Shown here piece after piece: positions 29,176 through 37,741 of a DNA stretch of 64,000 nt. The stretch comes from Pycnococcus provasolii (Eukaryota > Chlorophyta > Pseudoscourfieldiophyceae > Pseudoscourfieldiales > Pycnococcaceae): contig OW568875.1 in assembly GCA_938743325.2 (NCBI GenBank), positions 372,001 to 436,000 of the forward strand, read 5' to 3'. Within the stretch, counting starts at the first letter, position 1, and each line of letters begins with the position of its first letter. The notes under the pieces were generated by a model. That model worked only from the letters and a program-made list of their open reading frames with translations, ran no database searches and had not been told where the DNA came from. The translations under genes were made by a program, and so were the position numbers.

Positions 29176-30555
29176 ATGGCCACGCACGCAAACGCAAACG
29201 CCGTCATGGTCATGCATAAGTCTGCTCATCTTCCTCGTGACTCTCGCTTCGTGACTTCCCACAAAGCATACGTCCTCTCTCGCTCGGAGTTCTTTTTGAA
29301 GTACGTCGCCTGCCTCGCGACGCTCTCAGCCGCGCTCGCCGCAGCACACGCGCACGACGAGACGAGAAACATGCTCGAAGACGCACTCGCACACGTTCAA
29401 CTCAAAATGCTCGACGGTGCACGCGCACTCGCACTTTGGACTGTCATTAGTATGCTGGCGTCTGCGTGCTGCGCGCTTCAAATCCTACTCGCTTGTCTGT
29501 CACTGGGATGTGCAGGCCTGAACACCGTGCTCGGGCCAGTCAGGCCGATGAGCCTTGCGGTCGCAACTGTCGCGGTTTTCGCGAGCTGGTACGTCATGCT
29601 GACGCGAGCGCCTTGGCAGCTCCCGTCTGTTGTCGCCAACACAGCTTTTACAGCCGCCGTGACGTTACTTCCAGAGATTGTCGAGTGGCGCACAACAAGC
29701 CGTCGCAGATCCGTCGACTTGAACACCGCATCAGTCGTCAAGGTGCGCGTGGGCGGTATTGGGTGCACGGCGTGTGCTGCCGCCGCCTCCTCGGCAGCCG
29801 AGGCTGTTGTCGGCGTATCGTCCTTCCTTGTCGACGTGGACACCGGTGTTGCGACGGTAACACTTGTGCGCGACGCCGACAAGGACGCGACAATCAAGGC
29901 CATGAGTCGCGCCTTGCAAAGTGCCGGTTACAGCGCAGACGTCGAATTCGACGTCGACGGTAAAGCGAAGGGCGTGACGACCGCAGAGACGAAGGCACCG
30001 CAATCGCCGAGCGCTTTCAACGCGCCAGGCGCTTTGCTTGGCGGATTGCTCGGCTCGTCGTGCTGCATTGTACAGCTCGGGATCAACGCCATGTCCGCCG
30101 CGGGCATTTCGCTCGGCATTGGCTGCGCTGGCTTCAACAAGTACCTCGGTCCTTCGCGCCCATTTTGGCGGGCCGTCACACTTGTTTACGTCACGTCGTT
30201 CGTTTATATACGTACAAGGCGAATGGGTCGCCGGGCATTGGCGTTTACCGTGGCAACGGTATTCTTGACAGCCTTGCTCACCTTCCTGCCCGAGCTTTTG
30301 CTGCGCTTCACTGGAACGTCTGTCGCGCCGGACGCGATCGGCGCCGTTACGGTTGACTTGCACGTCGATGGCATGGGCTGTGAGGCGTGTCAGACGCACG
30401 TGCAGTCGGTTTTAGCGGCCGCACCAGGAGTTGTGTCGGCGACAGCTAAGTGGACGGAGGGCACGGCGAAGCTGCTCGTGAACGACAAGTGGGGCTTCGA
30501 CCTTAACACGCTGCGTCGCCAACTTGCTGACGACGGCTACGAAGTACTATTGTAG
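29176..30555 (+). CDS. duplicated MerT-HMA metal-binding membrane protein
   Basis: 459 residues from the ATG at 29176. It is built of two like modules. Each has a MerT-like membrane part with a vicinal Cys pair (ASACCALQILLACLSLGCAG at ~97; GSSCCIVQLGINAMSAAGIS at ~294), then GxNxxLGPxRP and further membrane helices, followed by a heavy-metal-associated domain with GIGCTACAAAA (~196) or GMGCEACQTHV (~399) and the usual bab-bab pattern. Bacterial MerTP fusions carry mercuric ions across the membrane with the same arrangement once. Transport or chaperoning of a soft metal (Hg, Cu, Cd or Zn) is therefore likely. All Cys pairs are intact in both halves. A bacterial origin followed by duplication is an inference. 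It is convergent with MIC19. Confidence 0.8.
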   Translation: MATHANANAVMVMHKSAHLPRDSRFVTSHKAYVLSRSEFFLKYVACLATLSAALAAAHAHDETRNMLEDALAHVQLKMLDGARALALWTVISMLASACCALQILLACLSLGCAGLNTVLGPVRPMSLAVATVAVFASWYVMLTRAPWQLPSVVANTAFTAAVTLLPEIVEWRTTSRRRSVDLNTASVVKVRVGGIGCTACAAAASSAAEAVVGVSSFLVDVDTGVATVTLVRDADKDATIKAMSRALQSAGYSADVEFDVDGKAKGVTTAETKAPQSPSAFNAPGALLGGLLGSSCCIVQLGINAMSAAGISLGIGCAGFNKYLGPSRPFWRAVTLVYVTSFVYIRTRRMGRRALAFTVATVFLTALLTFLPELLLRFTGTSVAPDAIGAVTVDLHVDGMGCEACQTHVQSVLAAAPGVVSATAKWTEGTAKLLVNDKWGFDLNTLRRQLADDGYEVLL

Positions 30556-30569
30556 AAATATGTGTCTTG

Positions 30570-30642
30570 TGGACGGACGACCGCTAGACAAGTAAATTAC
30601 ACTTACTCCATTACCGAATGAGGGATCTCAGTTACAAATTAG
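30570..30642 (-). repeat. conserved 3'-end element, copy 4
   Basis: On the minus strand, GCTAATTTGTAACTGAGATC overlaps the end of the MIC19 stop region and is followed by CCTCATTCGGTAATGGAG, TGTAATTTACTTGTC and GCGGTCGTCCGTCCA. It is in sense to MIC19 and antisense to the 3' end of the metal-protein gene. It includes a TGTAA. Confidence 0.75.
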
Positions 30643-31275
30643 CTATGCTTTCATCTCTTGCGTCCAAACATCTTTCAGCTCACTGTAGGCGCACTTTGAG
30701 TAAGCGTCGACCGCTCCTCGGCACCGTTCAGCGGCTTTCTCGGCGTGCAAGCGATAGCAGTCCACACACGCGCGACGTTCACTGACACAAGGTACCTGCT
30801 TCTTTGGTGCTGTGTACTCACGTGCCAGCAGCTCGCGCGTCCGCGCCTCCACTCTCGCGTGCTCGCCCGACTCCTGTTTGAGGTACCTCGCAGTCTCCTT
30901 GTGCTGCTGAGACGCACGAGCCGATGATGCGTGTGCCTGTGCCTGTGCCTGTGCCTGCGCCTGCGCCTGCACAACTTGTGTTTGTTGTGCTTTGTGTGCC
31001 TGCGTTTGTTCCTGTGTTGTCATGGTCGTCTTACTCACAGGCATGGTCTCCCACCCGTTGTCGAGTTTATCGAGCAAGTCACGCGTGATTCTGAAACCGA
31101 AGAACGGCTTTTCCTTCGCAGACTTCTCAGAAGGTGAAGGTGACGAAGATGAAGATGAAGGAGGCGTTTGTTTGTGCCCTCCTCCCCCCTTTAACCCTCC
31201 ACCAACACCTCCTAACCCACCACCAACACCCATGGATGGCGTGGATGGCGCCATGGATGACGACGACGCGCCCAT
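30643..31275 (-). CDS. MIC19: MICOS subunit MIC19-like CHCH protein
   Basis: 210 residues from the ATG at 31275. MGASSS at the N-terminus fits N-myristoylation, as in CHCHD3/MIC19. A Gly/Pro-rich stretch is followed by FGFRITRDLLDKLDNG (~70), a Gln/Ala-rich coiled coil (~95-160) and a C-terminal CHCH domain, CVDCYRLHAEKAAERC and RGAVDAYSKC, with C-x11-C-x9-C spacing. MIC19 sits in the intermembrane space, where it shapes crista junctions with MIC60. The start was chosen because the longer open frame to 31443 begins with unrelated hydrophobic sequence and would hide the myristoylation site. TTAGGG repeats (sense) lie ~190 bp upstream. Confidence 0.85.
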   Translation of the reverse strand: MGASSSSMAPSTPSMGVGGGLGGVGGGLKGGGGHKQTPPSSSSSSPSPSEKSAKEKPFFGFRITRDLLDKLDNGWETMPVSKTTMTTQEQTQAHKAQQTQVVQAQAQAQAQAQAHASSARASQQHKETARYLKQESGEHARVEARTRELLAREYTAPKKQVPCVSERRACVDCYRLHAEKAAERCRGAVDAYSKCAYSELKDVWTQEMKA

Positions 31276-31468
31276 GAAATCAAGACCAAGCCAACCAAGC
31301 CAACCAAGACGCACACGCACGCACAAAAGCACGCACAAAAGCAAACAAAAACAGAAAAACAGCAGTGACGTGTACGTGTCAACCACAACGCTGCGCGCAC
31401 ACCTAAAGAACAAAATGAGCGCGCAGAAGAATGAAAGCTTCATGGGACCTTTAGTAGAACTCGCCCGA

Positions 31469-31557
31469 ACCCTAACCCGAACACCTAACCCTAACGTTAA
31501 CCCTAACCCTAACGTTAACCCTAACCCTAACTTGAACGAGAAACCCTAACGCTAACG
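31469..31557 (-). repeat. CCCTAA interstitial array with variants
   Basis: CCCTAAC units mixed with AACGTTAACC and CCCGAAC variants, about 190 bp upstream of MIC19. Confidence 0.85.
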
Positions 31558-32164
31558 CTCATCTTTCCCTTGGATGCTACCGTACCATGAATTAAGGTTT
31601 CCTCCATGTATTTCAAAGGGTCTACTGTATTTATGTATGATAGACTATGTGACATTTCGTCCTTGCTTACTGCTGGCCATGGATGTTCTTGGGACTTGGG
31701 CACATGTTTTCAATGAAATGAAAAATTGAGAATATATATGTCTACCTTAGATGGATGGTTTGGGAAACACACAAACAATACTTGTTGAGTGTTGAATCTC
31801 TCTCTTTTGGTGGTATGCATGATTTCATCAGGATTGATCGTTTTTCATTCATTTACTTACATCAAACAGCTGCCATGGTCCATGGATGGAGTAGGGAGGA
31901 TTTTGACCGTCAATTACTGCGCTTACTCTTCGTGTTCATATGATTTGACTTGAGTCATTGAGTGTTCCCTCCACCTTCCTTATCTCATTTTCACTGTATT
32001 GTAATGAGGCGAGTTGTTTTCGTACTCATACGCATACTGAGTGGCTCGGGCATATGCCGCCCCGCCGAATGCATGATTGATTGCATTTCGGGATCGTTTC
32101 GGGGATCGGCGCCGTCACAGCATAAGAAACGTGTGGGAGCGTGCGCATGCGTCACAGATTCGCC
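31558..32164. other. intergenic, 0.6 kb, no gene seen
   Basis: AT-rich unique sequence without a plausible gene, between the MIC19 upstream repeat and the 3' end of the PRXL2-like gene. Confidence 0.5.
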
Positions 32165-32988
32165 CTATACAGCGCCAACGGCGGCCGCGATCACGTCGTC
32201 GATCGGCGCGTGGTCCGCCGTCGCTTCATCTTTACGAGCGTACACAACATCCGTTCCCTTGAACACGAACGTTCCACCTTGCTGAACGGTATCGCGGCTC
32301 TCCTTCGGCATGAGTGGCTTGTAGTTTTTGATGGAACTCTTGATGGAATCCTCGTTTCCTTTTATCCTCTCACCAGTGACGCTGTTGAAGAAGAGTCGTC
32401 GAACGCCTTCCACCACTTTCGGGTCGAAGAATAAGCCTTCGGATCCGTCTAGGTCACCGTGCAGCTCCAGTGCCTTGTACAAGGCTCTCGACTCGTCCAC
32501 GTACAGTTTCTCAACTGGAAAACCCGTACGCTCCGCAAACTCGCGCGCGGACTCTGGTGTTCCGATGCCCACGAGCAAGATATCCGACCCTTCTGGAGTT
32601 CTGGCAAGTCTCCGAGTCTGTCGCTCCAATCCTTCGCGGCAGACCAGCAGAACACTCACCCGAAGTGCCTGAGCAGCGCGATGACGCGCACGTCGCCGTC
32701 GCTCCACGCGGGGAGCGTCACGGCTTGTCCCGTCGCCGCTGATTTGAGCACGATGGCGGGCGCGTCGGTGTCGATGGCTTTTTTCGCCGCAAGCACAGCG
32801 GCCGCCTGCGCATTTGTCTCACTAGAAACTGCAGACGACGCCGACACGACCTGGTGTGCGCGTGCCCGTCGTCCGTGTGCCAGCCGCCGCGCAGCCACGA
32901 GCCTGAGTCGAGGAGCGTTTATTTGTACACGTGAGTCTATGATCTGGACATGACGCGACGCGACGAGCGGCAAAACACCAGCCACCAT
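32165..32988 (-). CDS. PRXL2-like thioredoxin-fold protein, frame break
   Basis: Residues before the break begin with an Arg-rich plastid-type extension (LVAARRLAHGRRARAHQVVS) and a thioredoxin-fold start ending VRVIALLRHFG at 32659. The family continues in another frame: CREGLERQTRRLAR, ILLVGIGTPESAREFAERTG, KLYVDESRALYKALEL and a tail to 32165. In PRXL2/AhpC-TSA_2 proteins the RHFG-like turn leads directly into the redox CxxC, so the frame changes exactly at the active site. Between the two parts lies GGGTGAGTG, a good splice donor, but an intron that restores the family match would have to be extremely short. The choices are a one-base sequence error, an alternative intron (~50 nt, acceptor CGGAG) that would remove the Cys, or a pseudogene. 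Confidence 0.6.
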
Positions 32989-34020
32989 AAGGACAGGACA
33001 GCACGCTGATCAAGTGATCTGTGCACAGTCAACCTGATGTGGATGTGGATGTGGATGTGGATGTGGATGGGAATCTCAAAAGAGGATGAGGGGGGGAAGA
33101 GTTGGTGGGAAGGAAGGGGAAAGGGAGAGGGATCAGGGGATCCGTCATAGATGTACCTTTCAAGAGTCCATGATTTCTGGAGGAGGTTTGGGGATCCCGG
33201 TCCGGTCGGTTCACTTTTTTGTGAGGAGGCGGAGAAGAGCCTGAAGAGCGCGTGTGACAATGTTCGTGCTTTGCGCGGTTGAGCCGGGTCACGTTGATGC
33301 ATGCGTTGGTGCGATGGCTCGACGCGGCGTGCCGGGGCGACGCTTGCGTCCTCGTCGAGTCGTCGGGCTGGCGGTGATGCACGATTGCAGGCTCAGCTCT
33401 CAAAGCTTGTTGAAGATAGACATGGCGACTACCTCTCCCCTGCCAATGGCGGATGTCGTCCTCAAAAAAATTACGCATTTAGACATACGACCCACCCTCC
33501 GTAGTTGGCATCGTCTTCGGATGTTGGACACGGCGATGAACACAGTGTCCACTTGGACAAAAGTGTCGGGTAGACTTGCCGCTTTCAAGCGGTCGCCTGA
33601 AACCGACACGCTTCTCCCCGTCTGATGCTCGCCTAACAGCTCCTTCCTCGACTTCGTCCCTTCGCCATCCTCGGTGATATTCCTTAACCCGCCGTTCGCC
33701 TCAGCGCAGATGTTCCTCGACTACGCCCGCGCTCTCGACCCCGTACGCGGTCGGAGGCAAGATGACTCTGGGAGATGGTGTGCCACAACGTGTAATCAAC
33801 GGGAATGGAAAACACCAAACTAGCCAACAAACGTACTTGGGAAAGAGAATTATGAAGGAAGTGTCCAACTGCAAGTGAGGCGTTCATAGGTAACAACGTG
33901 AACTTTACAACTTAATCACAAATGAACAAATGTAAGCGTCGTAGAGGTCTGTCTGGACTCTGAAAACGTCCAATTATTATTCCAATATCAATATTCCAAT
34001 ATCAATGATACGTTAACGTC
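32989..34020. other. intergenic, 1 kb, possible degenerate coding remnant
   Basis: A TGTGGA hexamer array lies at 33037-33066. Frames on both strands of 33250-33800 have some coding character, for example VIFLNPPFASAQMFLDYARA at about 33676-33735, but no family could be assigned and the frames are interrupted. It may be the relic of a mobile element or of a methyltransferase-like gene. Confidence 0.35.
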
Positions 34021-36942
34021 TTAAGCAGAAAAAGTGATGGCTGCAGCAAAGCCCACAACAACCAGTCCACCAACGGACTGGTGGGCACCCGACGCCTTCG
34101 CCGCAGCCGTGGTCGCCTTGGTCGTGGCTGGCGGCGAGGCTAAGGTGGTGACCTTTGTCGTCGTCGTCGTCGTTGTAGGCGCCTCGGTCGTCGTCGTCGT
34201 TGTAGGCGCCTTGGTCGTCGTCGTCACCAGCGCCTCGGTCGTCGTAGGCGCTGGCGTTGGTGTTGCCTCTCCCGCCTCCGGCGGCGCTTGCTCAGTAGCC
34301 ACCGTGGGCGCCTGGATGCCCGTGAAGCCGGTAATGCCGGTCGCCTTCAAGTTCTCCTCAAACGAGCCATCCTTGGCAGCCTCGGTCAACTTGTCGCTAA
34401 CGTCTTTCGCCTCGATCGTATCCTTCACAGCCACCTTGAAGGTAACCTTAAGGTCAGTCGCCGTAAGAGAACGACGCTTCGACGACGCTGCAACCTCCTC
34501 TGCCTTCACATCCGTGATATACTCCGTGTTGATCGTCATCGTGCGCGCCGTCGCAATGGCGAACTTATTCGCGTCAAATTGGTCCTTGGTCATGCCCGCA
34601 AGCACCACCGACGCGTCGATCGGAGTCAGCTCGCCGTCGCCGTCGTCGTCGTCGTCGTCGTCGTCGTCGCTGGGCGCCTCCGTCGTGTTCGTGGCCGTAG
34701 GAGCCGCCGCCGTCGTGGGAGCCGCCGTCGTCGTGGGAGCCGCCGTCGTCGTGGGAGCAGCCGCCGTCGTGGGAGCAGCCGCCGTCGTGGGAGCAGCCGC
34801 CGTCGTGGGAGCTGCTGTCGTCGTGGGAGCCGCCGTGGTCGTGGGAGCTGCCGTGGTCGTGGGAGCCACCGTGGTCGTGGGAGCCGCCGTGGTCGTGGGA
34901 GCTGCCGTGGTCGTGGGAGCTGCTGTCGTGGTGGCCGCTGTCGTGGGGGCCGCCGCCGTCGTGGGAGTCGCCACCGTCGCTGACGGGTCGCTCTTGATAG
35001 TAGCATCGGTCTCAGCGCAGCCTTTGGGATATTTGCCATCGCTATTGAGGCTAGCAGGGCAGCATTTCGTGAGCTTGTCGTCGGTGCAGCAATTCAATGA
35101 TGCACTCCAACCCGTCGTACACGACAATCCTGAGGTTGGCGCCGCCGCCGTTGTCGTAGTGGCAGCTGTCGGCGTTGTCGGCGTACTCGAAGTACTAGAG
35201 CAGGCTGCGAGAAATTTCGCCTTGCTCATGGCAAACCCACTCGACGTGGACGTTGCCGGCGAGGTTGCAACGCCATTAAACGCCCCATCAGTCTGAGTCA
35301 AGGTACAGCTCGATGAGCCGATGCAGGAACTGCCAACAGAGGCCGGAAGGTAGGCGCCCCAATCGCCAGAGTCTTCGTAGAAATTATCGCCGCCACAGCT
35401 GCCTCCCACCTTTCCAGCCGACGCAAAAACGAAGCAAGAAATCGTGCCCGATGGGCAGCTCAGTGTGGCGGTTCCGGTTCCCGATGCTGCAGAATACTCC
35501 GATTGAGCGCAAGCGATATTCGAAGTGTCCACACCTGCCCCACACATGTAAGAGTTCGGATTGGACGTCGTCCACGTATACGTAGATGTTGTCGGTGTCG
35601 GTGTCGGCGTCGGCGTCGGCGTCGGAGTTGGCGTTGAAGTCGCAGTGCCTGCGCCATTCATCGTGATACCGGTGTTGGCATAATAGTTAGACATCTGTTT
35701 TGATACGTCGGTATTTTTGGTTAGTGATTGTTGTTTCAACGCCACGGGTGGTTAGAGCTTGAAGTACTTACCCCGCAGCAAGGCCGCAGTTGTTCGATGT
35801 CATTGCGGGAAGTTAGCGAGCCATCTTTCGTGCTATCGTACTGGACTTGTGAATTTTGCGAATTCCAAAAGTTGGTGATCTTGCTGATATCGCCGCCCCA
35901 GCACGTCATCGGCGCGAGCTTGTATGCCGTGTACGAGTGCGGTCCACCGCTCGTACCGTCCAAAGTAGAGCTCAGTCCTGTCTCCACTTGAGGGTGGTAA
36001 TGATACCCGTAGCTGCCGTGCGTGTGACCACCGCAGGCATCGAGCGGCGTCGCCTGGTTGTCTTGGCTCGCACTGTTGTAGCGTCCGTATACAGTGTATC
36101 CGTCGAGGCCAAAGCCTATCACCGGCGGGTGGTCTGTCGTGTAGTCTGCGCTTGAGTACAGGCACGAACTTCCATATGGATCGCCATGGTAGTGGTAGTC
36201 CTCGCCCTTGCCTGAGTGCGCGTTGCATTTATCAACCTCACAGCTCGTCCAGCAGTACTGGCCGCGGTTGTTGTCTGTTTTAATTTCGTGTGTTGTGCTG
36301 TTAGCGTCAGTTGTTGATCCGCCACGAGTGGTTAGAGGCGAACTTACAGTTGGGAAACATGGGTATGCCGTCGATGGCGACAGCGACGGCGCCCGCCGCG
36401 GGCATCCCGGAGACTCCGGGCAGAGGGTTCTGGCTTGCCTGGCTCGTGGGGTTTGCGTGTTTCGTTGGGTTGAGCGGGATTTTGTAGACGTTTATTTGCT
36501 GCGCTGCTGTTCTGACACGGCACGTCGAATCTCCACCTGGAGGCAGAGGCACGCCCTTGAGGTATGCCGCCGCGTCGTAGTTGGACGGCAAACCGTCAGC
36601 GGCGATGACGAGGTACTCGTCGTTGCAGTACGCGGCTTGAATTTTGCCTCCCGCGGTCTTGAGCGTGCTCGCAAGGTTGCTGCATTTGCTGGCTGTGCTT
36701 TGCGTGCAGGTTTTGCACGTCATCGCGGCGAGCGCGGCTGCCCATTCTGGCGTTCGCGTGTTGAATGAGCAGTCAGCTTCCGTGTTGACTTTGCACGCGT
36801 CTGGCGAGCACGACGTCAGTGAGGAGCAGTCGGCTGTCGAGTACTGCGCCAGAGCAGAGGTGAAACTTACAAGTACTGCTACGAGGACGCAGTACACATA
36901 AAAGGGACTAAACAAACTGGAAAACGCGGAAAACGCCACCAT
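34021..36942 (-). CDS. GPI-anchored YHYH / mucin-like surface protein
   Basis: Three exons, 36942-36348, 36274-35772 and 35694-34021, give 923 residues with both splices in frame. A signal peptide (FYVYCVLVAVLVSFTSALA) leads into a Cys-rich region, then a YHYH domain (~100-340) with GAVAVAIDGIPMF, GEDYHYHGDP, VIGFGLDGYTVYGRY and GSYGYHYHP. Exon 3 has a (TP)n hinge, a galactose-binding-lectin-like block (CGAGVDTSNIACAQSEYSAA ... GSSCIGSSSC), a mucin-like TTAAP repeat region (~600-720), a poly-Asp tract and an algal module with LAGMTKDQFDANKFAIATA, KRRSLTATDLKVTFKVAV and KDVSDKLTEAAKDGSFEENL. A Thr-rich stalk ends in GGLVVVGFAAAITFSA, a GPI-anchor signal. It is probably a cell-surface adhesion or wall protein. 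Both introns are introner-like. Confidence 0.85.
35695..35771 (-). other. introner-like intron (77 nt, phase 0)
   Basis: GTAAGT donor, AAAACAG acceptor, and the shared block CTCTAACCACCCGTGGCG followed by AAACAAC and CACTAACC. It joins RPCCG to MSNYYANTG. Confidence 0.85.
36275..36347 (-). other. introner-like intron (73 nt, phase 1)
   Basis: GTAAGT donor, CTCTAACCACTCGTGGCG, CAACAACTGACGCTAAC, then ACACACGAAATTAAAACAG at the acceptor. Its ends almost match those of the DUF1499 intron at 2067-2144. Confidence 0.9.
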
Positions 36943-37242
36943 CACGCCAAAAAATGCCTGGAAAACGCCACGATGAAGCTTGCGGCTCCTGCAATGAAAG
37001 ATGAAGATGAAGATGAGTCTTGTCGTAAACTGATTCCACAATCAACAGCTTCAAGACAAGTCAGCGACCATGAAAGTCAGGCAAGTCCCGTGGAGCACCT
37101 GGGAGCACCTGGGAGCGGCGGCGAACAGTACAGGAAAATTTCTGTAAAACTTCTGTAAAATTTACCAAACGTACCGGGTACTGTAAAACCGGCGCGGCGG
37201 CGCGGAAAACGACAACCTCCCTTAATGGTGCAGCCTTGCAAC
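36943..37242. promoter_or_regulatory. upstream region of GPI-protein gene
   Basis: A 300-bp spacer upstream of the minus-strand GPI gene. It has a CACCTGGGAG repeat near 37096-37115 and several TGTAAAA stretches but no clear core promoter motif. Confidence 0.4.
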
Positions 37243-37630
37243 ACCGGCCGGGTAAAGGTTAGTATTCTTGACCACCACCTTAATCAGCGTCTTATAAGAC
37301 CGGCCGCGGGGGAAGTATTCTTGACCACCTTAATCAGCGTCTTATACCTTTAAGACCGGCCGGGTCGTATTCTTGACCACCTTAATCAGCGTCTTATATA
37401 ACCGGCCGGGTAGATGGTAGTATTCTTGACCACCTTAATCAGCGTCTTATATAACCGGCCGCGGGGGTATTCTTGACCACCTTAATCGGCGTCTTATAAG
37501 ACCGGCCGGGTCGTATTCTTGACCACCTTAATCAGCGTCTTATAAGACCGGCCGCGGGGGAAGTATTCTTGACCACCTTAATCAGCGTCTTATATAACCG
37601 GCCGCGTGGTATTCTTGCCCACCTGGGGGA
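37243..37630 (+). repeat. ~50-bp tandem array, eight units
   Basis: Units start ACCGGCCG at 37243, 37299, 37355, 37401, 37454, 37501, 37547 and 37597 (periods 46-56 bp; the last unit is partial). Each has TATTCTTGACCACC, TTAATCAGCGTCTTATA and then a variable G-rich or TATA spacer. It lies between divergent genes starting at 36942 and 37742. Confidence 0.9.
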
Positions 37631-37741
37631 GGGAGGATGCGGCCACAAGCTCACTTGCAACAGCGCTCTTTTATTTGGTAGTACTTCCTAGCGGCCTTCA
37701 TGATCATCATATGTAGCTGCCGGCGCTATTCTTGCAAGCGA

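Noticed and set aside
33250-33800. Possible methyltransferase or mobile-element remnant (VIFLNPPFASAQ)
   Set aside because: Only one short suggestive phrase, interrupted frames and no family match; left as unassigned.
34034-35296. 420-residue plus-strand frame opposite the mucin-like region
   Set aside because: It is the complement of the TTAAP repeats (Val/Gly/Ala-rich) and has no start context or domain.
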